The notes under the pieces: model-generated
Told to the model about the DNA's origin: nothing
Databases searched by the model: none
The model's input: only the letters and a program-made list of their open reading frames with translations
Shown: piece by piece, positions 8,952 to 19,032 of the stretch
Numbering within the stretch: the stretch's first letter is position 1
Layout of the letters: each line of letters opens with the position of its first letter
Position numbers and translations under genes: made by a program
NCBI RefSeq assembly: GCF_000772935.1
Contig: NZ_JPVR01000073.1
Coordinates: 62,001 to 126,000 of the forward strand
DNA from: Lysinibacillus boronitolerans JCM 21713 = 10a = NBRC 103108
GTDB lineage: Bacteria > Bacillota > Bacilli > Bacillales_A > Planococcaceae
Length of the DNA stretch: 64,000 nt
Direction: 5' to 3'

Positions 8952-10379
8952 TTAAGCCCACTTCTCACTAATTGTAATTAATGCTTTTTCAAAAGCTTCC
9001 ATTGGAGGATTTGTAATACCAGCACCAATCATTCCGATTCCAGCCTCTTTATGTGCGATCGCTGTATTAATAATTGGAAGAATACCTGATTGGATGACTT
9101 TGCGAATATCAATACCAGTAGGAATTCCCATGAAGTTTAATAATGGAATGGTAATATTTTGGTTTTCTGTCGTCGTAATTTCTTTCATTTTACGAGAATA
9201 ACCAATTGCTTCATCCACTGTTCCACCTACTAAAGCAACGATTGCTGGTGCAGTAGCCATTGCGAAACCACCAATACCGTAAGTTTCTGTAATAGCACTA
9301 TCCCCTATATCAAGGCCTGAGTCCTCTGGTTTGTAGCCAGCAAACATCGGTCCGATTACTTTTTGTGCTGGGCCAGTAAACCATGTATTACCTGGCATGC
9401 CACTAATACGAACACCAAATTCTACACCGTTACGTGCCATTGTTGTCACGACTGTACTATATTCGATGCCATGTGCAGCATCTAATGCACATTTACAGCA
9501 TGCCATCCATGTAGGACCTGAGAAATAATCACTACTTGCCACGAAATCAAATACTGCTCGCTTCTGTTCAACAGGATAATCTGTTTCTAAGATATATGGT
9601 GTCAGTGCTTGAATTAATAAGCTTGTACCTGCATTATTACGGTTATGGCATTCGTCGCCCATGTGGAGCGCTTGTGCAAGCATTAATCGTAGATCGATGC
9701 CGTCTTTATTTAATTTCATTGCATCACGTAAAATTGGTCCTAACACATCACGCATCCATATTAATCGCTCAACAACGCTATCATCGTTGGCACCCATCCG
9801 TAAGATTTTTGCCATTTGCTCACTTAAATTTGTATAGGCGATATTGCCATACGTTTTATTTTCAACGATGTGCATAAACATCGAAGCAGATGTTACCCCA
9901 GCCATTGAACCAACTGCATTATGCTCATGGCAAGGTGAGAATGTGATATCTCCAGACGCCGCTACCTCTGCTGCTTCTTCTAAATCTTTCGCTAATCCTT
10001 CGAATACAAGAGCACCCATAACAGCGCCCTTCATTGGTCCATTCATATTTTCCCAAGTAATGGGTGGTCCTGCGTGTAAGATTGTTTTTTTCGTCATGCC
10101 AGGTACAACATTGATCGCTTGGTCGAAACCAATCAGCACGGGTTGAGAGTTCACAATTTTTTCCACCGCAAGACGATTTGCTGCTTCGATTTTTTCGGCA
10201 AGTTCTGCTTTATCGATATTGTTTAGTGCTGCAATAATTTCTGGCTTACCTCCACCCGGTGGTGACCACTCTAGGTGTGTAGCACTTGCATTTTGTGCTA
10301 ATATATCATCCTTAAAAAGTTCAATACCTACGTTAATTACGTTAATTTTACTTGTGAAAAGTTCATTAATCTTACTCAT
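8952..10379 (-). CDS. allG: DUF1116 protein, oxamate transcarbamylase subunit AllG (YlbE)
   Basis: A 475-residue DUF1116 protein. In E. coli, AllG (YlbE) with AllF (FdrA) and AllH (YlbF) makes oxamate transcarbamylase, which phosphorolyses oxalurate to oxamate and carbamoyl phosphate. Conserved blocks here include EWSPPGGGKPEI near residue 38, GFDQAINVVPGM, SPCHEHNAVG, DECHNRNNAGTSLL and SGMPGNTWFTGPAQ. Its start overlaps the end of the FdrA gene by 8 bp, consistent with coupled translation of partner subunits. The family and operon context are firm; activity on oxalurate is an inference. Confidence 0.85.
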   Translation of the reverse strand: MSKINELFTSKINVINVGIELFKDDILAQNASATHLEWSPPGGGKPEIIAALNNIDKAELAEKIEAANRLAVEKIVNSQPVLIGFDQAINVVPGMTKKTILHAGPPITWENMNGPMKGAVMGALVFEGLAKDLEEAAEVAASGDITFSPCHEHNAVGSMAGVTSASMFMHIVENKTYGNIAYTNLSEQMAKILRMGANDDSVVERLIWMRDVLGPILRDAMKLNKDGIDLRLMLAQALHMGDECHNRNNAGTSLLIQALTPYILETDYPVEQKRAVFDFVASSDYFSGPTWMACCKCALDAAHGIEYSTVVTTMARNGVEFGVRISGMPGNTWFTGPAQKVIGPMFAGYKPEDSGLDIGDSAITETYGIGGFAMATAPAIVALVGGTVDEAIGYSRKMKEITTTENQNITIPLLNFMGIPTGIDIRKVIQSGILPIINTAIAHKEAGIGMIGAGITNPPMEAFEKALITISEKWA

Positions 10380-11925
10380 GATTTTCTCCTTTCAACACCA
10401 TTTCTCTAGCAAGTAATCCTGCATTTGTACTACTGCTTGCATGTGTAACACCTGCATTGACTAATTTTGTCACTTGCTCATCTATGTTTGGTGTATCTAA
10501 GTCTGTTCCAAGGACATACCCAATGATCTCTAAATGTCTACCTTCTTTTTCAGCTAATTGTTTAGCTTCAATGATGGCAGGAAGCATAACGCCCACTGGG
10601 TCTTCATGAGAGCCAAAGCCTAATACGAAGTCCATCACAATGACACCAACTGTCGGATCTTTTGCTTCTTGTAAGAAGCGCTCAATGCGAGAAGATGGAT
10701 CGATCATTGGATGTGGTTTACCATTTGTAAAATCATCATCACCGAAGTCAATGAACGTATGTTCTTGACTCACATTGATATCTTTCAATAAGAAATCAGG
10801 ATTCTTTTGGATGTTACTGTAAATATTATCTAATTTTTCCATCGCTAGATACATAGATTCATCACAAAGCGTACCGCCACAGAATAACCCACGAATGTAT
10901 TTTTGCTCTGGCGCTAATTTTGCACGAACCTCTTCAACTAATGGAATGTTAAGTGCACGTTTGTTAATGCCTGCTTCATCAATACCTGCTAGTAAGACTG
11001 CCTTTAATGCTGCTTCTTTTGATGTTTTAGCAAATTGTCCACCAGCTGCCACTACAGCCTCTTCATTACCACCTATAAAGTAAACCACTACCGGTTTGCT
11101 GCATTCTTTAATTTGTGCAAGTACTTTTTTCTCAACACTTGCTTCAGGTGGCTTCGACACAAGTACAATCACTTTTGTGGCTTCATCGGCATCTAGTGCT
11201 TTGATGCCATCAAGCATCATCATACCGCCCACTTCTTTACTTAAATCTCTTCCGCCAGTACCAATCAGTTGTGTAATACCCCCACCGAAGTCATGAATGC
11301 GAACACTTACTTCTTGGCTACCTGTACCAGATGCCGCTACGATACCGATATTGCCTTTTCTTACAGCGTTTGCAAAGCAAAGTCCTGTATTACCAATAAT
11401 GGCGGTACCACAGTCTGGTCCCATCATTAATAAGCCTTTTTCATGTGCTAAAGTTTTTAATTCTACTTCGTCTTCAACGCTTACATTATCACTGAACAGC
11501 ATCACGTGTAGATCATTTTCAAGTGCTTTGCGTGCTTCGCGAACGGCAAATGCACCATTGACGGAAATGACCGCAAAGTTTGCATCAGGGATTCCTTGTG
11601 CAGCAGAATCAATCGTTGCATATTTAATATCACTTTTTGCTTGTGCTTTATCTTTATTTGTTAGTAATTCTTCCACTGCTAGGTAAGCGCTTTCTGTTTG
11701 ATCCGCACTAGTAGTTTTGACAATAATCATTAAGTCCCCTGCTGTTGCTTCCTCCACTTCTGGTGTCATCAAACCAACGTTACGAATGACTCCTTTGTTC
11801 ATTTCCGTACCCATACCAATAATTGCTTGCTCAACGCCTTCAATTTGATTCGCTTTTGTAGATAGTGACATCAATGACACTGAATCAAAATATGTGTTGC
11901 GCTTAATTACGACTTTAATACTCAT
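10372..11925 (-). CDS. allF: FdrA family, oxamate transcarbamylase subunit AllF
   Basis: A 517-residue FdrA protein, related to succinyl-CoA synthetase alpha chains: MGPDCGTAIIGN, VAASGTGSQEVSV and GTGGRDLS around residues 160-240 give the CoA-ligase-like nucleotide/phosphate fold. In E. coli it is the AllF subunit of oxamate transcarbamylase. Two ATG codons stand in tandem; the second (11923-11925) is 6 nt from AGGAGG and is preferred over the first at 3 nt. The upstream AllH stop overlaps this region and the downstream AllG start overlaps its end, so three subunit genes are fused by overlaps. Confidence 0.87.
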   Translation of the reverse strand: MSIKVVIKRNTYFDSVSLMSLSTKANQIEGVEQAIIGMGTEMNKGVIRNVGLMTPEVEEATAGDLMIIVKTTSADQTESAYLAVEELLTNKDKAQAKSDIKYATIDSAAQGIPDANFAVISVNGAFAVREARKALENDLHVMLFSDNVSVEDEVELKTLAHEKGLLMMGPDCGTAIIGNTGLCFANAVRKGNIGIVAASGTGSQEVSVRIHDFGGGITQLIGTGGRDLSKEVGGMMMLDGIKALDADEATKVIVLVSKPPEASVEKKVLAQIKECSKPVVVYFIGGNEEAVVAAGGQFAKTSKEAALKAVLLAGIDEAGINKRALNIPLVEEVRAKLAPEQKYIRGLFCGGTLCDESMYLAMEKLDNIYSNIQKNPDFLLKDINVSQEHTFIDFGDDDFTNGKPHPMIDPSSRIERFLQEAKDPTVGVIVMDFVLGFGSHEDPVGVMLPAIIEAKQLAEKEGRHLEIIGYVLGTDLDTPNIDEQVTKLVNAGVTHASSSTNAGLLAREMVLKGENHE

Positions 11926-11927
11926 CA

Positions 11928-12806
11928 TTATCCTCCTAATACTATATTGGCTTCTAAGCCACTTATCAGCCCTAAGGCAATATCTGTTCCTGAGGAGGAG
12001 CCAATAGCAAGCACCCTTCTCAGAGCCTCAATGGATTCCACTTCTGTGCCATATAAAATGGCGTGTATGAATGAACAGATGGACTCCCTTACTTGTCCAT
12101 GTGCTGCCTTCTTCAATGTTGTAAAGCTAATCTCATTGGTCAAAGGTTGCATCATTTTGATAACGCTTTCACACAACGGTTTATACATAGAACACGGGCT
12201 ATTTTCTAAGTGAATGATAGCAAATAAGCCTACTAAAAAATCGTCCCCTGATGGTGTTAGTCCTGGCCCCAAGCCTACTAAATCAGTTGCATATGTCTGA
12301 AAGCAATCCAAACGTTGATTCAATATTTCCTCATAAAGCAAAGTTGTACGCTGCTGTAATAATCTCGATGTCTCCGCTTCAAATTCACTGACGGGTAAAT
12401 CATTACGTTTGATACCGCCGCCTTTACCGTGTAAATCAATGAATTGTTTTACACGAATCATATTCATTTTTAAACTTGTACGATCTGCTGGATAAATCGG
12501 TAGCTGACATTGCCAACGAGTGGCTGTATGAATCGCTATTTGTAATTTCTCTTCTATTAATAGTTGATTATCGCGAACAGATACCCTGTCCTGTTGATTA
12601 ATATACAGGTGATCCAATGTATCAAGATCAATAACTAGTGTATTGGGTGCACGATCCATTGCCTTCGTAGCAAGTGTAAAAATTTCATCATTACCATCAC
12701 TCCGAATATTTAAGGCATGTTTAAACACACTATGAACCGTTCCCGTAAACGCCGTCGCTACTATTTGCTGCAGGAAATAATCATCACCCGATTTGGCATG
12801 TATCAT
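11928..12806 (-). CDS. allH: DUF2877 protein, oxamate transcarbamylase subunit AllH (YlbF)
   Basis: A 292-residue DUF2877 protein whose signature LVGLGPGLTPSGDDFLVG lies near residues 175-192; IGSSSGTDIALGL near the C-terminus is the second conserved block. This is E. coli AllH (YlbF), the third subunit of oxamate transcarbamylase. Its TAA stop touches the start of the FdrA gene. GAGGGTG lies 7 nt before the ATG. It follows the ankyrin gene by 32 bp, in the same direction. Confidence 0.85.
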   Translation of the reverse strand: MIHAKSGDDYFLQQIVATAFTGTVHSVFKHALNIRSDGNDEIFTLATKAMDRAPNTLVIDLDTLDHLYINQQDRVSVRDNQLLIEEKLQIAIHTATRWQCQLPIYPADRTSLKMNMIRVKQFIDLHGKGGGIKRNDLPVSEFEAETSRLLQQRTTLLYEEILNQRLDCFQTYATDLVGLGPGLTPSGDDFLVGLFAIIHLENSPCSMYKPLCESVIKMMQPLTNEISFTTLKKAAHGQVRESICSFIHAILYGTEVESIEALRRVLAIGSSSGTDIALGLISGLEANIVLGG

Positions 12807-12838
12807 ATGTACACCCTCTTTATGTCGTAGGCATATTA

Positions 12839-13447
12839 CTATTTCGCGCCTGCTTCAAGTAGAATTTTTTCAATTTCAGTAAATCCTTTTTCTCTAGCCA
12901 TCGCTAATGGTGTCACACCATATTGATCAACCAATTGTGTATCCGCTCCATGTTCCACTAATAGACGAACTATTTCTTGTTGCTTTTCTCCGCCATCATT
13001 GAGAAGGATGGCTTCAATTAAAGGTGTCCAGCCACAAATATTTGTATGGTTGACATTGATATCTGTAGTCGTTACAAGTTCACGAACTACCTCTACAAAG
13101 CCCTTCTCACTTGCTGGATGAATTCCTACACCACCAAAGCGTGTTAAACGCTCTAAATCTGTGTTTGCTTGTAGCATCATTTTCACAAGCTCTAACTTTC
13201 CATTAATACATCCATACAAAAATGGGTTCAAACAAATTTGATCTTGAAGGTCGATATCCGCCCCTTCTTGAATTAAAAATTTTACTGTTTCTAATTGATC
13301 ATTCATCGCAGCAAGTAAAATTGCTGTACGCTTGCGCTTATTTTGAGAATTAATATCCACACCTTGTTGTAAATAACCTTTCAGAGCGTTAATATCACCT
13401 GCTTCGGCTGCAGTTAAAAATTCTGAGACCACATTCATATCTACCAA
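12839..13447 (-). CDS. Ankyrin-repeat protein at the head of the oxamate operon
   Basis: This 202-residue soluble protein is made of about six ankyrin repeats over its whole length (GDINALKGYLQQGVDIN, TAILLAAMNDQLETVKFLI, FLYGCINGKLELVKMML, and so on); there is no signal peptide or membrane segment. The start is TTG, with GGAGG 7 nt upstream; the next ATG is too far from it. It is the first gene of the minus-strand operon and 32 bp ahead of AllH. Ankyrin repeats bind proteins, so it may scaffold or regulate the enzymes, but nothing in the sequence names its partner. Confidence 0.85.
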   Translation of the reverse strand: MVDMNVVSEFLTAAEAGDINALKGYLQQGVDINSQNKRKRTAILLAAMNDQLETVKFLIQEGADIDLQDQICLNPFLYGCINGKLELVKMMLQANTDLERLTRFGGVGIHPASEKGFVEVVRELVTTTDINVNHTNICGWTPLIEAILLNDGGEKQQEIVRLLVEHGADTQLVDQYGVTPLAMAREKGFTEIEKILLEAGAK

Positions 13448-13661
13448 TTTCTTTCCTCCATTTCTCTGACCTATTGTTCATTTCAACTAAAAAGAAATAA
13501 ACCGTGAGAATGTTACTACTTTCACATTTCCGTCTTACATGTTTTATTTTATTCTCTTATGCCGTGTATATCATTGTTTAGCAATACCAAAAAGAATGGA
13601 GATGATTTAGGCAATATGTACAATGTTTTGTGATAAGATGATGGCAAAGGAGTGAAATCAT

Positions 13662-15380
13662 TTGCTAACAATTAAAGATATATTAGAGATAAAAGCACTT
13701 GAAGGTATTAAAATTGTTGCTGGAGAGCAAGGAATTCACAATGAAATTGCCCTTGTAAACATTATTGAAAATCCTGATGCATTTGATTGGCTGACACCGA
13801 ATGAATTACTGTTAACGACTGGTTACATCTTCCAAGATGATGAAGCATTACAAAATAAAATTATCCAAGAAATCTCTAAAATTAATTGTGCAGGCCTTGT
13901 TATCAAAATGAGGCGCTATTTACAAAAGACGCCTCAAAACATGATCGATATTGCCAATCAGCATGGATTGCCGTTATTGGAGTTGCCTTATAATTACACC
14001 TTGTCTAAGGTGATCTCGATCATCAATGAAAAGGCATCTGGACGTTATGATCTATTAAATAGAAAATCATTGGATATGCACAATACGCTATTTAAGGTGG
14101 CGCTTGAAGGAGGAGGCATTGAATCCATTTCCTCAAAATTAGCCGAAACAATTAATAACCCGATAATCTTTTTAGATAATGACTGGAATTTACTGCATTA
14201 TACAGATCTTGATACGAATCCTGTGCCACTTGCCTATGGGATCAACCTAAAGAAGAATCGTCCAACATTTTCAAAGGATTTTATTGATACCATTCCAAAC
14301 GATCTCAACGAAATGCAAAAATCCATTACACGAATCTATCAATTAGAAGATCTAGCAGTAACATGTAGAATTCTCCCTGTTGCAGTGGCCAACTATATTT
14401 ATGGCTATATTGTCATTTGGCAAACTGTACGGGATCTGAATGAGTTTGATTTCATCGTTTTAGAGCAAGCCTCCACGATCGTGGCACTAGAAAGGATTAA
14501 ACAGAAGGAAATTGAGGGTGTACGTCTAAAAATTAAACAAGAGTTTTTTGATGATTTATTGACTGGAAAAATCACTTCGCTTGAAACGCTACAAACACTA
14601 TGTGATCTCCACGGCCTAAAGATCAACCATAAATATTATTGCGTCGTCATCTCTTTTAGCAATGAAAACCTTCAAAACCAGCATGATTTAATTTCTAGAA
14701 AATACGAAACCGATAATATTGCAAAAAAATGTATGAACTTAATTTATGAGCACTCTAGCACGATCAATGGGGAGATTACTTGCCTTTATCGCAACAACCA
14801 AATCATCGTATTAGTTGGGCAGCAAGACGGCAAACAAGATTTCACGATTAATGAAACTAAGCAATACGCAGAAAACATTCTCCAATTATTAGTACAGCAA
14901 CATACGCAAACCTCCTTCTTAATCGGAATTGGCAAAGAATATAAACATATTCGTTTTGTTCATAAAAGCTTTGCAGAGGCACATGAAGCACTCCGTCTTA
15001 TGCGTCGCTTCGAAGAACGTGGAGCAGTGGCTCATTATGCGGATCACTCCATTTATCATTTTTTAGATTCGAATATTAATGAAGTGCCGCTAAAGGACTT
15101 TTTCTTAGAAAGCTTGGGCGCTGTCTTTGAGCACGATCTATTACATGGGACAAGCTATCTACTTACATTAGAAAATTACTTTATCAATCATATGAATATA
15201 AGTGAAACAGCCAAGGAAATGTTTATCCATCGCAATACGTTAATTTATCGGATTGAAAAGATTAAAGAAATTTTAAAAACCGATTTAAAAAGCTATGAGG
15301 AGCTGTTACAAATCCAGCTAGCCTTAAGAATCTATCGCTTGCTTGGTAAGTCTTTATACCACGATGAATTTGCAGACTAG
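13662..15380 (+). CDS. pucR: PucR-family transcriptional regulator of module 1
   Basis: A 572-residue regulator with three parts: the N-terminal PucR domain (1-125, TIKDILEIKALEGIKIVAGE start and ENPDAFDWLTPNELLLTTGY), a central CdaR/GGDEF-like region (about 290-430), and a C-terminal PucR-type helix-turn-helix (about 510-570; NISETAKEMFIHRNTLIYRI). PucR proteins control purine and ureide use according to nitrogen supply. The start is TTG with AAAGGAG 9 nt upstream. It is divergent from the ankyrin-allHFG-permease-kinase operon over 214 bp, so it very likely controls it. A shorter relative (57432) faces the pyrimidine operon. Confidence 0.9.
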   Translation: MLTIKDILEIKALEGIKIVAGEQGIHNEIALVNIIENPDAFDWLTPNELLLTTGYIFQDDEALQNKIIQEISKINCAGLVIKMRRYLQKTPQNMIDIANQHGLPLLELPYNYTLSKVISIINEKASGRYDLLNRKSLDMHNTLFKVALEGGGIESISSKLAETINNPIIFLDNDWNLLHYTDLDTNPVPLAYGINLKKNRPTFSKDFIDTIPNDLNEMQKSITRIYQLEDLAVTCRILPVAVANYIYGYIVIWQTVRDLNEFDFIVLEQASTIVALERIKQKEIEGVRLKIKQEFFDDLLTGKITSLETLQTLCDLHGLKINHKYYCVVISFSNENLQNQHDLISRKYETDNIAKKCMNLIYEHSSTINGEITCLYRNNQIIVLVGQQDGKQDFTINETKQYAENILQLLVQQHTQTSFLIGIGKEYKHIRFVHKSFAEAHEALRLMRRFEERGAVAHYADHSIYHFLDSNINEVPLKDFFLESLGAVFEHDLLHGTSYLLTLENYFINHMNISETAKEMFIHRNTLIYRIEKIKEILKTDLKSYEELLQIQLALRIYRLLGKSLYHDEFAD

Positions 15381-15391
15381 TATCAAAAGGT

Positions 15392-15413
15392 GGTGATCGC
15401 ATCACCTTTTTTT
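15392..15413 (+). terminator. Terminator of pucR
   Basis: GGTGAT-CGC-ATCACC hairpin followed by seven T, 12 bp past the stop. Confidence 0.8.
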
Positions 15414-15512
15414 GATGACCATTCATTTCATATTCAGTTCATAAACGCATGCTATAGTAAAGCCATAGAAACGAAATACATTGTTTTTAGACAATGAAGG
15501 AGGCTTATTTCT

Positions 15513-17270
15513 TTGCAAGAAACATCAAATGATATGTCTAAACAAAAAGATTGGCGCCGTTTTATACAGTTAGTAAAACGTGCCGAACCACCGATATGGC
15601 TACTTGTCATCGCTTTAGTGATGAGTTTAGCAACGACAGGTGTAGGGTTTATTGTTCCATTATTTACAAAACAATTAGTGGATGGCTTTTCGTTAGAATC
15701 GCTTAATTATTGGCAAATTATTGTATTGGGTATTGCCTTTATCGCACAGGCTATTGCCAGTGGATTATCCATTTATTATTTAAATCGAGTTGGACATCAT
15801 GTTGTGGCAAAATTACGTGACCAGCTATGGCGAAAGCTGTTGCATTTACCAATACCCTATTATGATGAACATGATACAGGTGAAACATTGAGCCGTGTTA
15901 CGAATGACACAGCGGTTGTGAAAGAGCTTATAACAGAGCATTTAGCAAACTGTTTATCTGGCGTTATCTCCATTATAGGTTCTATCATCATTCTTCTATT
16001 TTTAGATTGGAAAATGACATTGGTCATGCTGATTGCGGTACCACTGGCAATGGTGATCTTAATGTTGTTAGGGCGACGTATGTTTGTGATTTCAAAAGGG
16101 ATGCAAGATGAAACAGCGAAATTTACGTCTGTATTAAATCAAGTATTACCTGAAACCCGCCTAGTCAAGGCTTCAAATGCTGAGCAAATTGAATATGAGC
16201 GTGGAAAAAAGGGCATTACTAATCTCTTTTCATTTGGCTTAAAAGAAGCAAAAATCCATGCCCTTATTTCCCCGCTGATTTCATTCGTTCTGATGTCTGT
16301 ACTAGTAGCTATTATTGGCTATGGTGGTGTCCGTGTTTCCTCTGGAGAGCTGACGGCTGGCGACATGGTGGCATTTATTTTATATTTAATCCAAATCATT
16401 ATGCCAATGACGCAATTAACGATGTTCTTTACCCAGCTACAAAAAGCCATGGGTGCTACAGAACGAATTAGTGCATTGCTTGAATACGAGGAAGAACATA
16501 TTGAAGAAGGCTTAACAGTAGAAAAAGTAGATCAACCCATTTATGTTAAAAATGTTGATTTTTCTTATGGTGAGGAACCCATTTTATCCGATATTAACTT
16601 CACAATTGAGCCAGGCAAAGTAACAGCCATCGTAGGGCCAAGCGGCGGCGGTAAAACAACCACATTTTCACTGCTAGAACGATATTATCGGCCAACGAAC
16701 GGCAGTATCACACTAGGCGATACACCAATCGAAACATTCTCACTCCACTCTTGGCGCAGTCAAATCGGCTATGTGGCGCAGGAAAGTGCCCTGCTATCAG
16801 GAACAATTCGAGAAAATATTTGCTATGGTATTGACCGTGAAGTACAAGATGATGAGCTAGAAAAAGTGGCAAAAATGGCCTATGCAGATCAATTTATTAA
16901 CGAGCTTCCAGACAAGTTTGACACCGAAGTTGGAGAACGAGGCATCAAGCTGTCAGGAGGACAACGTCAGCGTATCTCTATCGCAAGAGCGCTCTTACGT
17001 AATCCGCAAATATTAATGCTGGATGAAGCAACATCAAGCTTAGATAGTAAATCAGAAATTTATGTACAAAAGGCATTAGACAACTTAATGCAAGGGCGCA
17101 CAACACTAGTCATTGCGCACCGTTTATCGACAGTGGTAGATGCCGATCAAATTTTGTTTATTGAGAAAGGGCATATTACAGGCTGTGGTACACACGAAAC
17201 TCTCTTTGAAACACATGCTATGTATCGTGAGTTTGCCATGCAGCAATTACGCATTAAAGACGTTGAATAA
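15513..17270 (+). CDS. bmrA: BmrA-like multidrug ABC transporter (half transporter)
   Basis: A 585-residue fused ABC exporter: six membrane helices (about 30-310) and a nucleotide-binding domain with Walker [10 protein letters not shown] near residue 375, signature LSGGQRQR and Walker [10 protein letters not shown]. The sequence is close throughout to B. subtilis BmrA (589 residues), a homodimeric drug exporter. The start is TTG with GAAGGAGG 9 nt upstream. A response regulator and sensor kinase follow in the same direction with 14 bp spacing, so exporter and two-component system form one operon. Substrate unknown; multidrug export is inferred from homology. Confidence 0.9.
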   Translation: MQETSNDMSKQKDWRRFIQLVKRAEPPIWLLVIALVMSLATTGVGFIVPLFTKQLVDGFSLESLNYWQIIVLGIAFIAQAIASGLSIYYLNRVGHHVVAKLRDQLWRKLLHLPIPYYDEHDTGETLSRVTNDTAVVKELITEHLANCLSGVISIIGSIIILLFLDWKMTLVMLIAVPLAMVILMLLGRRMFVISKGMQDETAKFTSVLNQVLPETRLVKASNAEQIEYERGKKGITNLFSFGLKEAKIHALISPLISFVLMSVLVAIIGYGGVRVSSGELTAGDMVAFILYLIQIIMPMTQLTMFFTQLQKAMGATERISALLEYEEEHIEEGLTVEKVDQPIYVKNVDFSYGEEPILSDINFTIEPGKVTAIVGPSGGGKTTTFSLLERYYRPTNGSITLGDTPIETFSLHSWRSQIGYVAQESALLSGTIRENICYGIDREVQDDELEKVAKMAYADQFINELPDKFDTEVGERGIKLSGGQRQRISIARALLRNPQILMLDEATSSLDSKSEIYVQKALDNLMQGRTTLVIAHRLSTVVDADQILFIEKGHITGCGTHETLFETHAMYREFAMQQLRIKDVE

Positions 17271-17284
17271 AGGGGTTTGTTGAG

Positions 17285-17962
17285 ATGACAAAACTATTAG
17301 TCGTGAATGATGATGCACATATTCGAGAATTGGTAAAAGTGTTTCTGCAAAATGAGGGCTTAGAGGTGATAGAGGCTATCGATGGTGTTGATGCACTGTC
17401 TAAATTAGACATTGAAAAAGTCGATATGGTCGTGATGGACATTATGATGCCCAATATGGATGGCTGGGCATTATGTGAGGAAATACGTTCATTCAATACA
17501 GATCTACCAATCCTTATGCTTACAGCTAAAGGAGAAACCTCTCAAAAAATCAAGGGCTTTCATTTAGGGACAGATGATTACCTTGTGAAGCCATTTGAGC
17601 CTGCCGAGCTAATCGTACGTGTTAAGTCTATTTTAAAAAGATATCGTATTTCCCTTTCTCAAGTTGTAGAGGCCGGTAATGTTAAACTAAATCGCCTTAC
17701 ACACGAAGTGGCAATGAACGGCGAGACGATTCTGCTTCGTTTGAAGGAGTTCGAGCTATTATTTACACTTGCAAGCTATGTCGGCAAAACCTTTTCCCGT
17801 GAACAGTTGATCGAAGAAATCTGGGGCTACGACTATGAGGGAGATGAACGAACAGTTGATGTCCATATCAAAAGAATACGAGAACGCTTTCCACAGGAGA
17901 CGAGCGGCCTTGTCATTCGCACCATTCGCGGTCTTGGTTACCGCTTGGAACTAAGCACATGA
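17285..17962 (+). CDS. OmpR-family response regulator
   Basis: A 225-residue response regulator. The receiver domain (1-115) has acidic Asp9/Asp10, phospho-acceptor Asp52 in VMDIMMPNMDGW and the TAKGE lysine; the C-terminal winged helix (about 130-225) has EFELLFTLASYVGKTFSREQL and the TVDVHIKRIRERF recognition helix. It overlaps the kinase start by 4 bp (ATGA). It probably controls the exporter operon it belongs to. Confidence 0.93.
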   Translation: MTKLLVVNDDAHIRELVKVFLQNEGLEVIEAIDGVDALSKLDIEKVDMVVMDIMMPNMDGWALCEEIRSFNTDLPILMLTAKGETSQKIKGFHLGTDDYLVKPFEPAELIVRVKSILKRYRISLSQVVEAGNVKLNRLTHEVAMNGETILLRLKEFELLFTLASYVGKTFSREQLIEEIWGYDYEGDERTVDVHIKRIRERFPQETSGLVIRTIRGLGYRLELST

Positions 17963-19032
17963 GAAAACGAAGATTCTTGTTAAGATTAGCGATGGTCTTT
18001 TGCCTGTTTCTGATTGCAAACACCGTTTTCGCTTTTATTTCCTATCATGTGACTTCATGGCTGTATGGACGGTTAGGGACTGAGCCTCATGGATTTTGGC
18101 TACAGCTAGGTACAGTGATTGGTGTGTTTGCACTTTTTGCCTGTTCAGCTGCCATTATCTTTTTAATCGGACTAAATCGACAACGCAACTATTGGGATAC
18201 GATTGTAGATGCATTAAGCCGCATGGCAAAAGGTGATTTTGATGTTCAGTTGGATCTGAGGGCAGATGAGGAGGATCAATTTGGGCAATTGATTCATGGT
18301 ATTAATCATATGGCCGTTGAGTTAGGTGAACTGGAAAGAATGCGTCAGGAGTTCATTTCCAACGTCTCCCATGAAATTCAATCACCTTTAACATCTATTA
18401 ATGGCTTTGCAAAGGCACTGAAGAATATTAATCTACCTGAAGAAAAGCGACAGCATTATTTAGACATAATTGAATTAGAAAGTAATCGATTATCAAAAAT
18501 TAGCGACAACTTACTCAAGCTCACTTCCTTAGAATCGCAGCATCATCCATTTGAGCCTACAAATTATCGACTCGATAAACAATTACGCAATGTGGTGCTG
18601 GCACTTGAACCGAATTGGTTAGCCAAACAAATTGACTTCGATCTCGATCTTGATAACCTGAGCATCACTGCAGATGAGGATTTGCTAAATCAAGTCTGGA
18701 TGAATTTGCTGACAAACAGTATTAAGTTTACACCTACCAATGGAACCATCACATTATCTATGAAAAAGCAATTCGACACGATAACCGTGATGGTTCAAGA
18801 TACTGGCATTGGCTTAACCGAAGAACAACAAAAGCATATTTTTGAAAGATTTTATAAGGCCGATCAATCGCGAACTGCTGGAAATGGCGGTAGCGGATTA
18901 GGGCTGGCCATTGTCAAAAAAATAATTGATATGCATCAAGGAACCATTGCTGTAGAGAGCAAAATAGCTGAATATACAAAATTTTTGATTACTGTACCCA
19001 TCGACAGTACGCCAACTCGTGCAAACGACTAA
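17959..19032 (+). CDS. Sensor histidine kinase
   Basis: A 357-residue HisKA-type kinase: two membrane helices (about 8-30 and 48-70) with only a short external loop, a HAMP segment (about 75-125), phospho-acceptor His138 in FISNVSHEIQSPL, N box NLLTNSIKFTP, and G boxes DTGIGL and GGSGLGLAI. The 18-residue loop is too small for a sensor domain, as in kinases that sense membrane or transporter state. Start and stop codons overlap with the response regulator. Confidence 0.93.
   Translation: MRKRRFLLRLAMVFCLFLIANTVFAFISYHVTSWLYGRLGTEPHGFWLQLGTVIGVFALFACSAAIIFLIGLNRQRNYWDTIVDALSRMAKGDFDVQLDLRADEEDQFGQLIHGINHMAVELGELERMRQEFISNVSHEIQSPLTSINGFAKALKNINLPEEKRQHYLDIIELESNRLSKISDNLLKLTSLESQHHPFEPTNYRLDKQLRNVVLALEPNWLAKQIDFDLDLDNLSITADEDLLNQVWMNLLTNSIKFTPTNGTITLSMKKQFDTITVMVQDTGIGLTEEQQKHIFERFYKADQSRTAGNGGSGLGLAIVKKIIDMHQGTIAVESKIAEYTKFLITVPIDSTPTRAND

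Noticed and set aside
9536..11686. Several plus-strand frames of 60-130 codons opposite allG and allF
   Set aside because: They lie antisense to strongly conserved genes, lack ribosome sites and have shadow-type composition (Leu/Ser/Pro-rich).
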